64,000 nucleotides of DNA from Mactra quadrangularis (taxonomy: Eukaryota; Mollusca; Bivalvia; Venerida; Mactridae). The stretch covers positions 29,081,381 through 29,145,380 of the forward strand of contig CM046304.1 of assembly GCA_025267735.1 (NCBI GenBank), written 5' to 3'. Shown piece after piece: positions 24,520-35,790 of this stretch. The notes below the pieces were generated by a model. It worked only from the letters and a program-made list of their open reading frames with translations, searched no databases and was not told where the DNA came from. How positions within the stretch are numbered: position 1 is the first letter of the stretch; each line of letters starts with the position of its first letter. Position numbers and translations under genes: made by a program.

Positions 24520-25140
24520 ACTATATAGATGCGAAACAAAAAGTTAGAAACACGAATTACTGCATTTGGCCGCCCGGCTAGCTCAGTTGGTAGCACGCAA
24601 GTCTACTGATCGAGGGGTCGTGGGTTCAATTCCCGGGCGGGGCATACTTTCGTGGAGTTTGGTCATGAAATTATTTCTACGGCCATTCTCCCTCCTACCA
24701 ATGATTTTTAATTATGTAGGATAATTGTCAGTCACTGACGAAAGTATGTGCTTAGTAGTTGGTTAACAGCTAAATCTAGAGATTAAGTCTTTCCAGGAGG
24801 AGTGAGTAGGTTGACTGACCGCCGTTATATGACCTATAATTGTGTTGCTACGGCGTTAAACCCAACAAACAAACAAATGAATAATGCATTTGATATGAAA
24901 TGTTTCCGAACAATTCTTGGAATGTTACATGTATGGAAGGATAGATAATCTATAGAATTTGTTAGGGGTGAAATCTTAGTAAGCGAAATATTGTAAAAAC
25001 GCTGAAGCAAAAATGGTTTTAGGCACGTTAACAGGATGAAAGAAGCCATCTGTAAGTCCATTATGCAAGACCAAGTGGAAGAAAGCAGAAAAGTGGGAAG
25101 ATCCAAGAGAATTTGGTCTGACGATATTTAAATAATGAGC
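24520..25140 (+). pseudogene. Non-LTR retrotransposon reverse-transcriptase C-terminal fossil, split by a SINE
   Basis: Left of the SINE (24540-24568) the plus strand encodes KKLETRITAF. Right of it (from 24885) the frame resumes as AFDMKCFRTILGM. Together they match the conserved (R)xxAFEMKCxRxILG block near the C-terminus of LINE reverse transcriptases. Further on (25022-25130) come RHVNRMKEAICKSIMQDQ and RKVGRSKRIWSDDI, corresponding to the GHV.R....I..G...G.RRRGR....W.D.I tail. The middle has stops and frame changes, so this is a decayed fragment. The rest of the element is absent. Confidence 0.75.
24561..24892 (+). mobile_element. tRNA-derived SINE, family B, inserted in LINE fossil
   Basis: The SINE proper is about 24569-24884, flanked by TGCATTTG duplications (24561-24568, 24885-24892). 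The tRNA-like head has A box TAGCTCAGTTGG and B box GGTTCAATTCC, then a body with CCTCCTACCAATGATTTTTA and a CAAACAAACAAA tail. Its insertion point lies within the LINE fossil reading frame. Other copies lie at 39117 and 42106. Confidence 0.9.
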
Positions 25141-25181
25141 TTATCTGTGCTTAAAGCATAGAGAAGAACTGAACTACGGTT

Positions 25182-25212
25182 ATGATGATGGTGGTGGTGA
25201 TGATGATGATGA
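25182..25212. repeat. (ATG/GTG)n trinucleotide repeat
   Basis: ATGATG-GTGGTGGTG-ATGATGATGATG trinucleotide tract. Confidence 0.85.
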
Positions 25213-25929
25213 GAAAGTCTGTGTTTTATTGTTATTGTTGCTGTTCCTGATATGTTTTCAGGCTCCTGTTTAGGAACAAGTGTCATTCTTTTCAGTCTAT
25301 TTCAACTAGTGTTTATCTTATTTAAGTTTGTTTCATAAAAAAACAATGCACACATTTAACTTGAAAGTCATGTTTCCTACGCCTTATTAATCAGAAATTC
25401 AATAAGTCAACACACGTTTGAGGTGTGGGGACTTCTTAATGTTTTTATTTCTTTTAAAATTGAACATTTTAATGACTTCTATGAATTCAATATAACAAAC
25501 AATGAGTGGTTTGTCTCGTTCATCTTTTACAACGAAACTAAATCTATTGGCCACAAGGAAGTTGATTGGTGTTTTCAAATTTAAAGAACGGTACGTTTCA
25601 TGACATCTCTCTGATGACACTTGTTACGTACAATACCCATATTTTATTTTTGATTATTATTAAATTGACAGGTTTTGGTTTGTTAGAACAGGACTTTAAC
25701 AATGTAATTAGCATATCTACACGGAGATCATAAACCTGTCATGTGACAATAGTTTAATGACACTAACTGCTTGTTATTGACTGTAACAAGATCTGACTGT
25801 TTGAGCATTTGATAAATGACTACACTCTTTAGTCTCATATAGGTCTTTTGAAGGCATTGGAAATTATGGAAGCGTAGAAAAATTAATAGGGATATCAACA
25901 ATAATAAAAGGAGTCATTTTGACATGGAT
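25213..25929. other. Non-coding stretch
   Basis: No gene or repeat recognised. Confidence 0.4.
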
Positions 25930-26220
25930 ACTTTGTCTAGGCATTAAAAGGCATTTTAACCTTTAAAGTCATTTGGAAATTTGAAAGCATGCACCGGAAC
26001 ATTTAGCAACATTGGAGCATTTGAAGGCACCACAGTGTTTTAAGACAATGCAGCATATGAATGCAATGGAGCATTTTAATAAATTGGAGCATTTGATGGC
26101 ATAGAGCATTATAAGGCATTGAACTTGAAGGCAATGAACCATTGGAAAGATTGGAGCGCTTAAAGGCATAATTTTTATAAGCCTTTGAAGACATTCAAGA
26201 ACATTTGAAAGCGTAACCAC
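25930..26220. repeat. Degenerate minisatellite based on GGAGCATTTGAAGGCATT
   Basis: Variants of GGAGCATTTGAAGGCA recur about every 20-25 bases with much sequence drift (for example near 26014, 26068, 26086, 26148). The overlapping minus-strand open frames (105 and 63 codons) are a product of this repetition, giving Cys/Leu/Met-rich repeats, and are not treated as genes. Confidence 0.7.
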
Positions 26221-27388
26221 GGTTACACATCTATTGATAATTTCATTTTTATATGGTATTCCTGAATAACATTTCTGGTCTGTCACTTGTTTATTGATAT
26301 CACGAGGTGCACTTTAGAAAGCTTTCGAGTCAACGATACCGGATAATAACCACTCCAAACTCTTAACAGCCAGGTCTCTGCGTCAGAGATAGTTTATGTC
26401 TCGATAACCACCAACAATCAATGGACTGGCAAACCTTTAGTTGTCATTTGTTGAACATTGTCCAGGATATTGTGGTTTTGTTTCCCCAATTAAAGATTCT
26501 CATTTTATTGGACTGGAAAAAAACAAATTCTAACCGCCGCAAGTTAAATGCATAACATTGAAATTTCAAACTGCATTATGACTTCGCAATTTTTTAGCAA
26601 TGTGCGTAGTGAAAACATCATAAATACGACTTTTTTACTAAGTACGATCCTCATCGATATTTTCTAGGAATTGAGCACTTACTCATTGGCAATGATTCAT
26701 TAATTAACTTTTAAATTAAAACAAACCGGACAAATGCATGTTTTAATAAACAAACTTAGGCATTAGTCATTATCAATTAAGTATATGCTAGACCATTTGA
26801 AAAAGTACAAAATGTCAGCAAAATTGTGTAATTTAAAACCATACATTTGTGGTCGAGTTTTGTGGTTCAACTTTCCTATTTATGTAAAATGATTCATTTT
26901 GACCCTCGTGTTAACATGCACCTTATGTATGTTTACTTATGTTATAATGCATTGACACAAATTAATTTAATAAATTTAGCTTTATCACCAAGAAGTAAGA
27001 CTATTTCCTTGTGTTTTATTAGAATGAAGAGTGACAATAAATTGCCCTTTTTCTTGACGTGAAGATATATGTCATATTTCAGATACGAGATTTCTACAAA
27101 GGATTCTTTTCAAATTACAGCAACAGTTCGTTGGCAGCATCGCGATATGAGAACTATTTAAGAACTGTATTCCATTTTAAAGGAATTAAAAAGCAACCGC
27201 ATCGATGTCTTCTTTTCCTAACGATGCATACTTGAATAGCCATTGCGATTGTTTCTAACATATTAATACACTGTACATCAGTGTTAAAATAATTATGTAT
27301 GAGCTTCAATATTCCGTACCAAATAATCATACCTTGCAATAAAAAGTATCGCGCAGTATACTTTTTAAGTAGGTTCATTTGTCTTAAG
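26221..27388. other. Non-coding stretch
   Basis: No gene is supported. Confidence 0.4.
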
Positions 27389-27708
27389 CTACAGTCCCAT
27401 AAACATAAAAATAGCCGTGAGGGCACCGTACGGGCGCCGTGCGAAGTCTTGCGTACCCGTACGAACTGTTACGTTTTTACCAGGGTCCTTGAGATGAGAC
27501 CAGGATACACGTATCAGCTTCACAGTCAAATCGTGAACATAATCGTGGCCGAGTATGGATTAAACATGCTTATCTTCCAGCTACGGCTCGGTACGGGTGT
27601 GTTGTTTTGTACCATGTGCGTACCTTCACCTTGAAACACAAGGCTTCTCACGGCTCACGACTGCCTGCACGTACGGGTCCGTAACAAGCCATGATTTTAT
27701 GGGTCTGA
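27389..27708. mobile_element. GC-rich foldback element
   Basis: The left edge CAGTCCCATAAA and the right edge, reverse-complemented, CAGACCCATAAA form imperfect terminal inverted repeats of a roughly 320-bp GC-rich island. Inside, GTACGGGT/ACCCGTAC motifs recur in both orientations (27427, 27454, 27590, 27671). No target duplication could be established. The 111-codon plus-strand frame through it is unlikely to be a gene. Confidence 0.5.
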
Positions 27709-30700
27709 GGCGTTATACATTAAAAAAAAAGGAGTAGGTTTTTTTCAAAGGATTCCGACAGTACTCTTCTTGGCTTCCTACCAAAGCAAATTAATCATTT
27801 TCATTGTTTATTACAATTTCTTAGAGCTTTGTACTTTAAAAAATGTAATAAAAAATGTTACGTTATGTTACAATAACATTTATTTACAATGTCCAATTTA
27901 TCACTTCGATATTCTACGTATATGTTTGTTTACAAACAACAATATCAACAAGAACTACTTCCTCATTCGATGAAGGACAGTTCATCATTTTGTAAAATCG
28001 GAGTGGGGGGAACTCCCTATCTAAACCGTAATTTATTTAGAACATATGAGTGACAAATTTTGATAGAATGAAGTTTAACATCTTGTAATGTGTCGAATTT
28101 GATGTTTTTATTATAAAAATGATTGAATGCTTGTTCATAATTCAATAATTTCTCCTGTGATCTTTACTCACGTTATACAGTGAATTCGAATGATATACTA
28201 TGAACTGTGTGTAGTTGCAATATTCTGTTATACATGTATAAAATATCACCTTAAATAGCCAAGTATTGGATACCGGTGATTTTAGATGATTTTTAAGGGA
28301 CGTCGGTGGGTGGTGGGGGCCAGTTTTAAGCGCTGCGCTTGGTCTTTGTTGACATTAAAGTTGAACATACAAATTGTACGATTGAAATGTCAAATTACGG
28401 ATATTTAAGCTCAATTCAATTCATCATTTTAAATCATAAAATCATATGATTTGTTAATACAATGTCGATAAATATTTGACAACATTAAAAAGTGACAAAA
28501 AGTAAAAGACGATGTACGAGTTATCACAACGTGGTAAACGGTATTTCCTTTTTGTAAGGAACAAATTCAAATAAGACCGCGAATATTAATCAAATGTACT
28601 GATCAAAAGTTATATGAACAACATTATTCGTAGTTAATCAGCATTTCCTTTTTGAGGAACCATATTAATCAAGATCTCGAATAAAAATGAAATAAACACT
28701 GCCAAGTTAAAACCTTTTCTTGGTGTCTATAAGAATGGTGCCAGTGACAACGTAGAACAAGTCAAAATATATTGTAAGTGACCGTTGACTACCGGTACAA
28801 CAGAACCCAGTCACGATACATAGAGATTCTTCAACAATGGTTTGTAATAGATTAATCTGACGTTTTTAGAAAGTATACTTTCTAGTCGAACAGTGCGAGT
28901 CGAAATCAAAAGTACAGTAAAAATAATTAAATAATAACATTTAACGTTTGTGTCTACTTGTATCTATATCATATAGAGTGAATTCATGAGTAAGAATGGT
29001 CACGTCAACCCACATTCTCCTTTTTAAATAAAGTTAACCAATTAAACAGCAATTAAAAGAGGTGGTGAATACAATAAAAAATGTCAATTATTTTTTTTCA
29101 CAGAAAAAAATGCCGCCACTTCATCAAAATGTCAGGAGACAGTTCGTTACATCATTGAGTCAATTCATATGTTACTTCGATCAATCTAAACTGAGTCAAT
29201 TTTCTTGAGAGGTTCGTTATGCCTTTCAAATTTACTGACTTATATTAAAATTATCGATCATCATGACCTTAGATATTTAAATAAAAAACAAAGTGTGAGT
29301 TAAATGAATTAGTCAGCTATAATACATCAAAGTTACTGTCGGCAACGACTCTTGACCACAAGCAGGAAGATAAAGATGCATTAAGTTCAAGGTAAAAATT
29401 CCGATTTTTGGTTTCACATTTCGAAAATTCTAAATATCTCCGATATATTAAAAGTCTGGTCTTAGTATATAATCTTCGCATTTCTTAGAAGTTCAGTACA
29501 TTTGATATTTTATATAGCTCAGAATATACGCTAATTCATAAAAAAAAACATTTTGATTTAATCCGAAGTAATTGTCTGTGTCTTGGGGTACAATATACTA
29601 CTTCTGTGGGAGTATACCATGCAATACCAACGAGTACATTCTTTGATGCAGCGAGTCAAATATAATCATGGTATGTCGTAATCAACGTTGCGATTTCTTG
29701 ACTTCTTGAAATACAGTAATTATAAAAAGTATTCGGAATTTAAAACTAAAGCTTGAAGCTATTGGCAACAAACAGGCTGTTTGAATAACAACGACACATG
29801 TTTTGAATTATTGACATCTTAATAAATGTACATATGTACATTACAAGGTCCTACATTATTAAAACGTGCCGACCCCATTTTGTCCCAATCTGGGGTTTTT
29901 ATGGTTCAAAACGTAAATGTTTAAAGACTTAAACAAAAAAGCATTAGACTGTGTTAACGAACGCACTGAAGAACGAACAACCAATTCTTCCGCTACAAGA
30001 GACATTACGCATCATATACTGAAGGAGTCGCTTTAGTACAGTTCATCTTTGGCTTCCAAGTACGCATTCCAGCACGTACATAGTTGTAAATCCAAAACTA
30101 AAATTCGTCATTTTTGTCATCTCTTTTTTGTGTGAGTATGAGTATGCAAGGTAGCACAAAAGGAGAACCTCCTTTGATACAATACATACCGAGTAAACCT
30201 TAACTATAGTGAAACATAACAAAACGGCAAAAAAGATTCAGAAACAAAAAAGACAAGACAAGGTAACAAGAACGTTAAAAGGCTGTGTACAATGAATGTA
30301 TTTTATTGCTGTACCGTGTGATAGTGCTTTCTGATGTAACATAAATAGTCCTGATGGGTCAACCAGTGAAACTGAAAACAGAGATGCTATTGCTAGTCTT
30401 TGTTACAAACACTGAACATATTGTACTGTCTTAAGCTTTGATCTTTGAAGGGAACATTGAGTGCATTATTTCTAAAGAGGTACACCAAATCAAATTATCA
30501 TCAGATATCGCTTTATATTCATATACTAGAGTAAAATAGTGATATTCTACGACAACACAAATCTTATTGCTTGTATACCAGCCGGCGTGTTTGTTTTACA
30601 AGTACATGCATGCCTAGCAAAGTCGTAATTAAATTCTAAGGTCTGGATTCACAAAACTTTTGAGATATGCCTCAAGGGAAATGTCTATAAAGACACAATG

Positions 30701-31245
30701 TCTAAATGTGTATTTACTAGAATTTTGATGCACAAATGGTTGCATTTATGCAGCGGAGTTAGCAAACCCCAGTGCGGTAAAGATTTAAGATGGCAGATTT
30801 CTATATTAAAAAAGCCAAAATTTGTATTATAGAAGTTCTATGGAAACAGATCCTGTTGGCAAAAAAATGTGCAAAAAGCAACTAAGTGAGTGAGTTAAAA
30901 GAAAATATATAGAAGTAACATGATAGCCTCAGTCGTCCAACTAATTAGTTTTAAGGGTCAGACAAAGGGAGAGGTTTCATAGAACTATTGTGTAATATCA
31001 CAGTAAGTGATAAGACAGCGGAAAAGTTTATAGCATGTGCAAATATATCTTGTCATAGTTTAATTGGTACAATACCTAAACAAAAATATTGTCTGTTGGT
31101 GTGTAAAATACACAAACATGATTTAAGTTAAACTGATAAGAAAAAGAATGGCCTCATTAGTTGGTGTTACTTTTAACACAGTTTAACGTAACAATTCAAT
31201 TGCCAGCGTTTTCTTTCCTCGTGCTTACTACGTACGTGAACCATG
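27709..31245. other. Long AT-rich non-coding stretch
   Basis: No exon, SINE or terminal inverted repeat is supported across these 3.5 kb. Confidence 0.4.
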
Positions 31246-31261
31246 TTAGTAACACGTGTAA

Positions 31262-31849
31262 GTGCATGTGTTAGTAGACATACAAACATGTAATATTGCA
31301 TGCGCTAACATAGAAAAAGCTCGGGTCTGGGCAACGAACGAATGTAGGCAAACGCACGAACAATTCACTAGATGTTCCCACGTTTCTAGTTCGACAACTC
31401 TCCGTCTTATTCGACGTGTTAGAGACACGAGAACGTTCGCGTCGATTTGCATGGTTAATAAGATTAGAAAATTATTTGTGTCACTACATTTGCGAGTTCC
31501 GACAAAATATACGACACGTTCAGTGCTACGAAACCTTACGTCTGCTATAAGTCGACATACGGTGAGAGAACGGGTCTTATTTCTAGTTTTTGGAACGATG
31601 TTATTTAACATCGTTCCAGTGGTAACAAGAAAGTATAAGATTACTCTTTTCACGCTTCAACAATTTTCAACAAAGACAAAGAGGCGTAGTTCAAGCGTGA
31701 AACTCATTAACATCTCATTTAAATGTAATACAACGCTGGCTTGTGTTGTCGTTCTTGAAACTCTTCAGGAAAAGGGAGGTTACTCTCAGGACATACAAAT
31801 CTTGCAATGGAGACGGGACAACTCAACCCGTAGACAACTCAACCCGTGA
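31262..31849 (+). CDS. Unusually long ORF of unknown origin (195 codons)
   Basis: This is the longest uninterrupted frame in the window. For the local composition a chance frame this long is improbable, yet the antisense strand is also open for 135 codons (31653-31246), which points to a stop-poor sequence rather than clear coding. The product would be basic and rich in Ser, Thr, Arg and Asn, with no recognisable domain, signal peptide or zinc finger. No TATA box, splice sites or polyA signal were found close by. A perfect 12-bp-arm hairpin sits inside it (31592-31617). A duplicated ACAACTCAACCCGT lies just before its end. It may be part of an unknown repeat. Confidence 0.25.
   Translation: MHVLVDIQTCNIACANIEKARVWATNECRQTHEQFTRCSHVSSSTTLRLIRRVRDTRTFASICMVNKIRKLFVSLHLRVPTKYTTRSVLRNLTSAISRHTVRERVLFLVFGTMLFNIVPVVTRKYKITLFTLQQFSTKTKRRSSSVKLINISFKCNTTLACVVVLETLQEKGGYSQDIQILQWRRDNSTRRQLNP
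31592..31617. repeat. Perfect hairpin
   Basis: GGAACGATGTTA and its exact reverse complement TAACATCGTTCC are separated by TT. Confidence 0.9.
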
Positions 31850-32745
31850 CAACTACAATGATTACTTGTTGGAGTTAAAAAGGCCTACGATGTTTTTGAC
31901 AATGCATGTTATATGCGTAGCATAATTACATCATTCGATAGTAATAAACAATATTAAATGATCGTATTATATTATGTTACTTATGTCAATACATGAAGGA
32001 CGATTTTGGTAGTTTTTGTGCGCACCGTTCTGTGCATATCTAAAACACGGGGTGAAACGAAAAACCACACACCACACACACCACACACACACCACACACA
32101 CCACTTTGTATAACATGATATAAGGCTTATTTTCGATTGTTTACATGTTTTAAAGCCTAATTATGGTATAAATTAACAGAATTACATAAATTAATCAATA
32201 AATAGATCGTAATACGCGTTGGAAATTGTCATAGAAAATGTCATTAGATGTTCGTGTACACACCACACTCACACCACTTTGTATAACATGATATAAGACT
32301 TATTTTCGTAATTTTAGTATCACATTACATGCACAAAATGAGAAGTTGTCAGCTCCTTGTGGTTAAAGAAAATAGTCCATTTTTTATAGATAATATTTAT
32401 ATTTTGACATAAATACATATTCTTTAATAAAAAATAAGTTCAGGACATCGTTCCTCCAGCACTCCAGTGCTTTGATTTAATAACGCCACCATCATCAATG
32501 TCAAAGTTGGGCGCGTGATCTTAGTGGTCAGCGTTGGCAAAGTTAGTACTTCGCAATTCGTTCTGATGAAATTCTGAATCAACAATGATGAAAAAAGTAT
32601 AACAAGTTGGTATCAGGCCTTTTTATCTATTTATGTCTTGTATTAATTGAAGGTTTTAAAATGTACCAACATGTATATTTGCCAAATGGACATTTTCATA
32701 AGCTTATCTTTAGAAACCTAGTTTTATACGGCTCGCACCACGCAG
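31850..32745. repeat. C1q upstream region with CA-rich tract and direct duplication
   Basis: A (CACAC)n tract lies at about 32063-32103. The segment CACCACTTTGTATAACATGA plus ATATAAGRCTTATTTTCG occurs twice, at about 32099-32135 and 32273-32308, each time after a CACAC-rich stretch. No coding sequence is supported. Confidence 0.6.
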
Positions 32746-32753
32746 TATATAAG
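32746..32753 (+). promoter_or_regulatory. TATA box of the C1q gene
   Basis: TATATAAG lies 51 bases upstream of the start codon, with TCAGTC as a possible initiator near 32763-32776. This gives a very short 5' UTR. A short upstream AUG at 32778 stops after two codons. Confidence 0.6.
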
Positions 32754-32796
32754 TGTTTGTCTTCAGTCCTTACTTTGATGGACTAAATTGATAGCG

Positions 32797-35699
32797 ATGT
32801 TTGCTTTGGTCGTACTTATTGCAATTTTAGGTTCGGCATCAGCCAATATTGAAATAAAAAACGATGCCAATGTGGACATTATACAGCTTCAAGATGAATT
32901 ACGTAGACAAGGTAATTAAGTATTGTTTATACACAACTTTATTAGCTTTAGTTATAATATACACATATATATTTTTTAGCTGAAGGCTTCTATAAGATTG
33001 CTTAACTTTTTAAGGTTGCTTAATTCTACAATAGTGATATTGTTTTTGACATCATGGTACAGACTAAAAAACATAGCGTACCGTATTTTCCGTTGGAAAA
33101 GTCTAAAAACTGTGATTTTACGTAGGTATGCAATATGGAATTACTTATTTGAGAATTGGAATCAACTGAATCTATAACATTGTTTAAAGAAACTGAAGTG
33201 ATGCTTTATTTTGATTTGTTATTAATTAATAATAACATCGTTAATATATCTTTGTAATGATAACGGTGTGATAGACGTACAATGTCATGTATTTTGCAAA
33301 CTAAGCATTTGCGATCCCATGTCTCCAAAGAATTTGATAAATAAGTAAGAACATACAGAAGTAATAAGGTCACAATTGCAAATGTATTTTTGGACAAGAT
33401 AACTTCAACAATTTTATGTTTTGTTGTTCTGCATCGCAAAAAATAACCTGTGTCAGTAGCGTAGCTGGCAAAGCACCTTTGTTTTGAATAGAGTTTTCCG
33501 AGGGGGTTCAAATTCCATATGGTGCTGTTATACCATTCCATGAATATGACATTATATGCAATAATTAAGGCATGTTGAGAAGTTGCCGGCCTAGTAGACG
33601 GGTAGGAGATTCTAGACAATGATCCAAGAAGCTATACCAGTAAATCAAAAAAGTATCCTGAAACTTATAGAGTGATATTACACTTGAGCTAGATCTTAAA
33701 GCAAAAATATATTTGAATGCTTAACTTAATGTGGCTTAAAACTATTATTGTATGCCACAAAGGCATTAATAAAGTCACAACATGAGCTAATGTATCATCC
33801 TGGGTGCCAAATCATACTTCTAAATGTGTTACATCTTTTATTTTGAGATTATTTGAATTGAGTATAAGCACCCTTGGTGGACATAATTTAAGTACTTTGA
33901 AACTAGTATTAAAGATAACACAACGATATGAAAAAACAACACTTTTTACAACACATGTGAACAAAGCATATCATTTTCCGAACGATAATTACGATAAAAA
34001 TACGCCGCCTTATCAAATTTTAATTTACTGATTTCGCTATACATTTATATTGCATAGTTATGATAATGCTCTACGATAAACCTTTCCAATAAGGCGTTCA
34101 ATTGTGTGCATGTTACATTTGAAGACATTCGTTGGAAATGATATAACTGTTAACTTTCATGTTCATATTTGCATATGACGATGTTCTTACCTCATATATC
34201 TAAAGACGTGTATAACTTAATTCATCAAAGAAAACCGGAAGGTCTTAGACCCTTGCGGTTTTCTTTGATGAATAAAAAATATTACTTAATTCAGGTGATT
34301 TGATAGATACGCTGCTTAAACGTCTCGATGCACAGGACACTCGTATTAATGAACAAGATCTGATTATAGCGGAACAAGCTGAAAGGATATCTATTCTTGA
34401 AAATAGAGAAAACATTCTTGATGCGTATTTGTCAACGAAGGAAGAGAATAAAGCAGTTAGTATCAATGACAAAAGAAAATCATCAATAACTAGAAAAAAG
34501 TCTGAGTAAGTTAGTTCCTAATGTTTTCGTTTAAAAAACATAGTCTTCGTAAAGCCCTTATAAGATTTATGCCCACTGAATGAATATGATTTCTTCAGTA
34601 AAAATATCTGAAGACTTTGGCAGAACCAAGGTAAGATGTTTTTATAAAAACTATATGAGTTGTCTTTGAAACAATTACTTAGTTTGCGCGTGCACTCTTG
34701 TTCTAAAACCCTTACACGTTTTGGTTGATATTACCAAGCAGTGGCTTCAAGTGTTCCATGGAATAATGCTACATCAAATAAAGCCAACCATTGATTCATC
34801 TTCCTCAATAATTTTTGCTAATCGACGAGATCAAATAGCGTGAAAACGCTATGTAGAATTGATCATACCAGATTAACTCATTCACACCTTCTTAAAAAAG
34901 AGGAAGCATCTAAATGTATACCCATGTCAGGAATAATATAAATATAACCGCGACACACATTGAAAGGTTAACTCAACAAAAGAACTTTTTCAATTGATGC
35001 CATCATATGCAATACGTAACTATCAGGAAGCAAAATATTTATCACAAAAAAGAACTCGATAACTTTATTATTTGATTTTATTATTTGTTATCATCAATTG
35101 CATTCGGTGCGATATAACATTTTTGTGTTAATGCGCCGTTACACCCAAACAAACATTCCAGGTTTCTTTTTAGAACTGCTTTATCTGTCTAAAATTTATG
35201 AAATTTCTTTAAATTGAGAATGTTTTATCTTTCACCAAAAAGATTTTGTTGTTTCAGAAGCCTGTTTGAAACTGCAGCTCACGAAGGACCTATAGCATTC
35301 CAGGCAACAGTTAACGCAGCTAACGATGTAAAACACATTGGTCTGAATCAGACGATTATCTTTGATAAAGTGAAGACCTCTATCGGCGGTGGATACCACA
35401 GTCAGCATGGTATATTTATAGCACCAAGAGCTGGTTTATACTTATTTTCTGTCTCAATACTGGGCAGTACCCACACATCCGTGGAAGCTGCATTGCAGAA
35501 AAATAATGTCACTCTTGCAAAAACCTACTCCGAAACCTGGAGTTCTGGTAGTTATTTTGATCAAGGATCGGTAACTGTTGTCACTCAACTTGCAATCGGG
35601 GACGAAGTCTACGTCATCAATGATTGGCCCGCTGACACTACTATTCATACTCGTGAATTTACGAGCTTCATGGGATGCCTTTTAACGGAAATCTGTTAA
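32797..35699 (+). CDS. C1q domain-containing secreted protein (three exons)
   Basis: Exons are 32797-32911, 34295-34505 and 35258-35699, with GTAATT/TTCAG and GTAAGT/TTTCAG borders and phases 1 and 2 that join in frame to 255 residues. Residues 1-16 (MFALVVLIAILGSASA) are a signal peptide. Residues about 40-85 form a coiled coil with heptad Leu/Ile (DLIDTLLKRLDAQDTR), in place of the collagen stalk of vertebrate C1q. A Lys/Ser-rich linker follows. Residues about 120-255 are a full C1q jelly-roll domain: GPIAFQATV at the start, GIFIAPRAGLYLFSVSI, then GDEVYVIN and FMGCLL at the end. Proteins of this type are secreted lectin-like pattern-recognition molecules that trimerise and are highly multiplied in bivalves. 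Intron 1 holds an old SINE and a strong hairpin near the exon 2 acceptor. Confidence 0.9.
33446..33640 (+). mobile_element. Decayed SINE family A copy in C1q intron 1
   Basis: It aligns by eye with the 8140 copy: AGTAGCGTAGCTGGCAAAG (A box), GGGGGTTCAAATTCC (B box), then TTATACCATTCCATGAATATG and AAGTTGCCGGCCTAGTAGAC. Numerous differences make it an old insertion. It runs in the same direction as the host gene. Confidence 0.7.
34220..34273. repeat. Perfect 18-bp-arm hairpin just before C1q exon 2
   Basis: ATTCATCAAAGAAAACCG (34220-34237) and its exact reverse complement (34256-34273) are separated by 18 bases and end 21 bases before exon 2. In the pre-mRNA this would form a stable stem next to, or overlapping, the branch-point region. 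Confidence 0.9.
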
Positions 35700-35779
35700 T
35701 ACACTTAGTTCAACTGATCTTTAGCATCTTTAAGATATAATAATAGCTATGTTCAGTTTCTATTATTTACAGTACACCC

Positions 35780-35790
35780 AATAAAATAAA
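35780..35790 (+). terminator. Polyadenylation signals of the C1q gene
   Basis: Two overlapping AATAAA hexamers about 80 bases after the stop codon. Confidence 0.75.

Noticed and set aside
24571..24645. tRNA gene
   Set aside because: The same head recurs at 39119 and 42107 followed by the same SINE body.
34245..34472. Minus-strand 75-codon ORF
   Set aside because: Antisense shadow of C1q exon 2.
34598..34630. Possible extra C1q micro-exon (TTCTTCAG to CAAG|GTAAGA)
   Set aside because: Using it introduces a stop or breaks the frame into the C1q domain; the three-exon model joins cleanly.
35454..35648. Minus-strand 64-codon ORF
   Set aside because: Antisense shadow of C1q exon 3.
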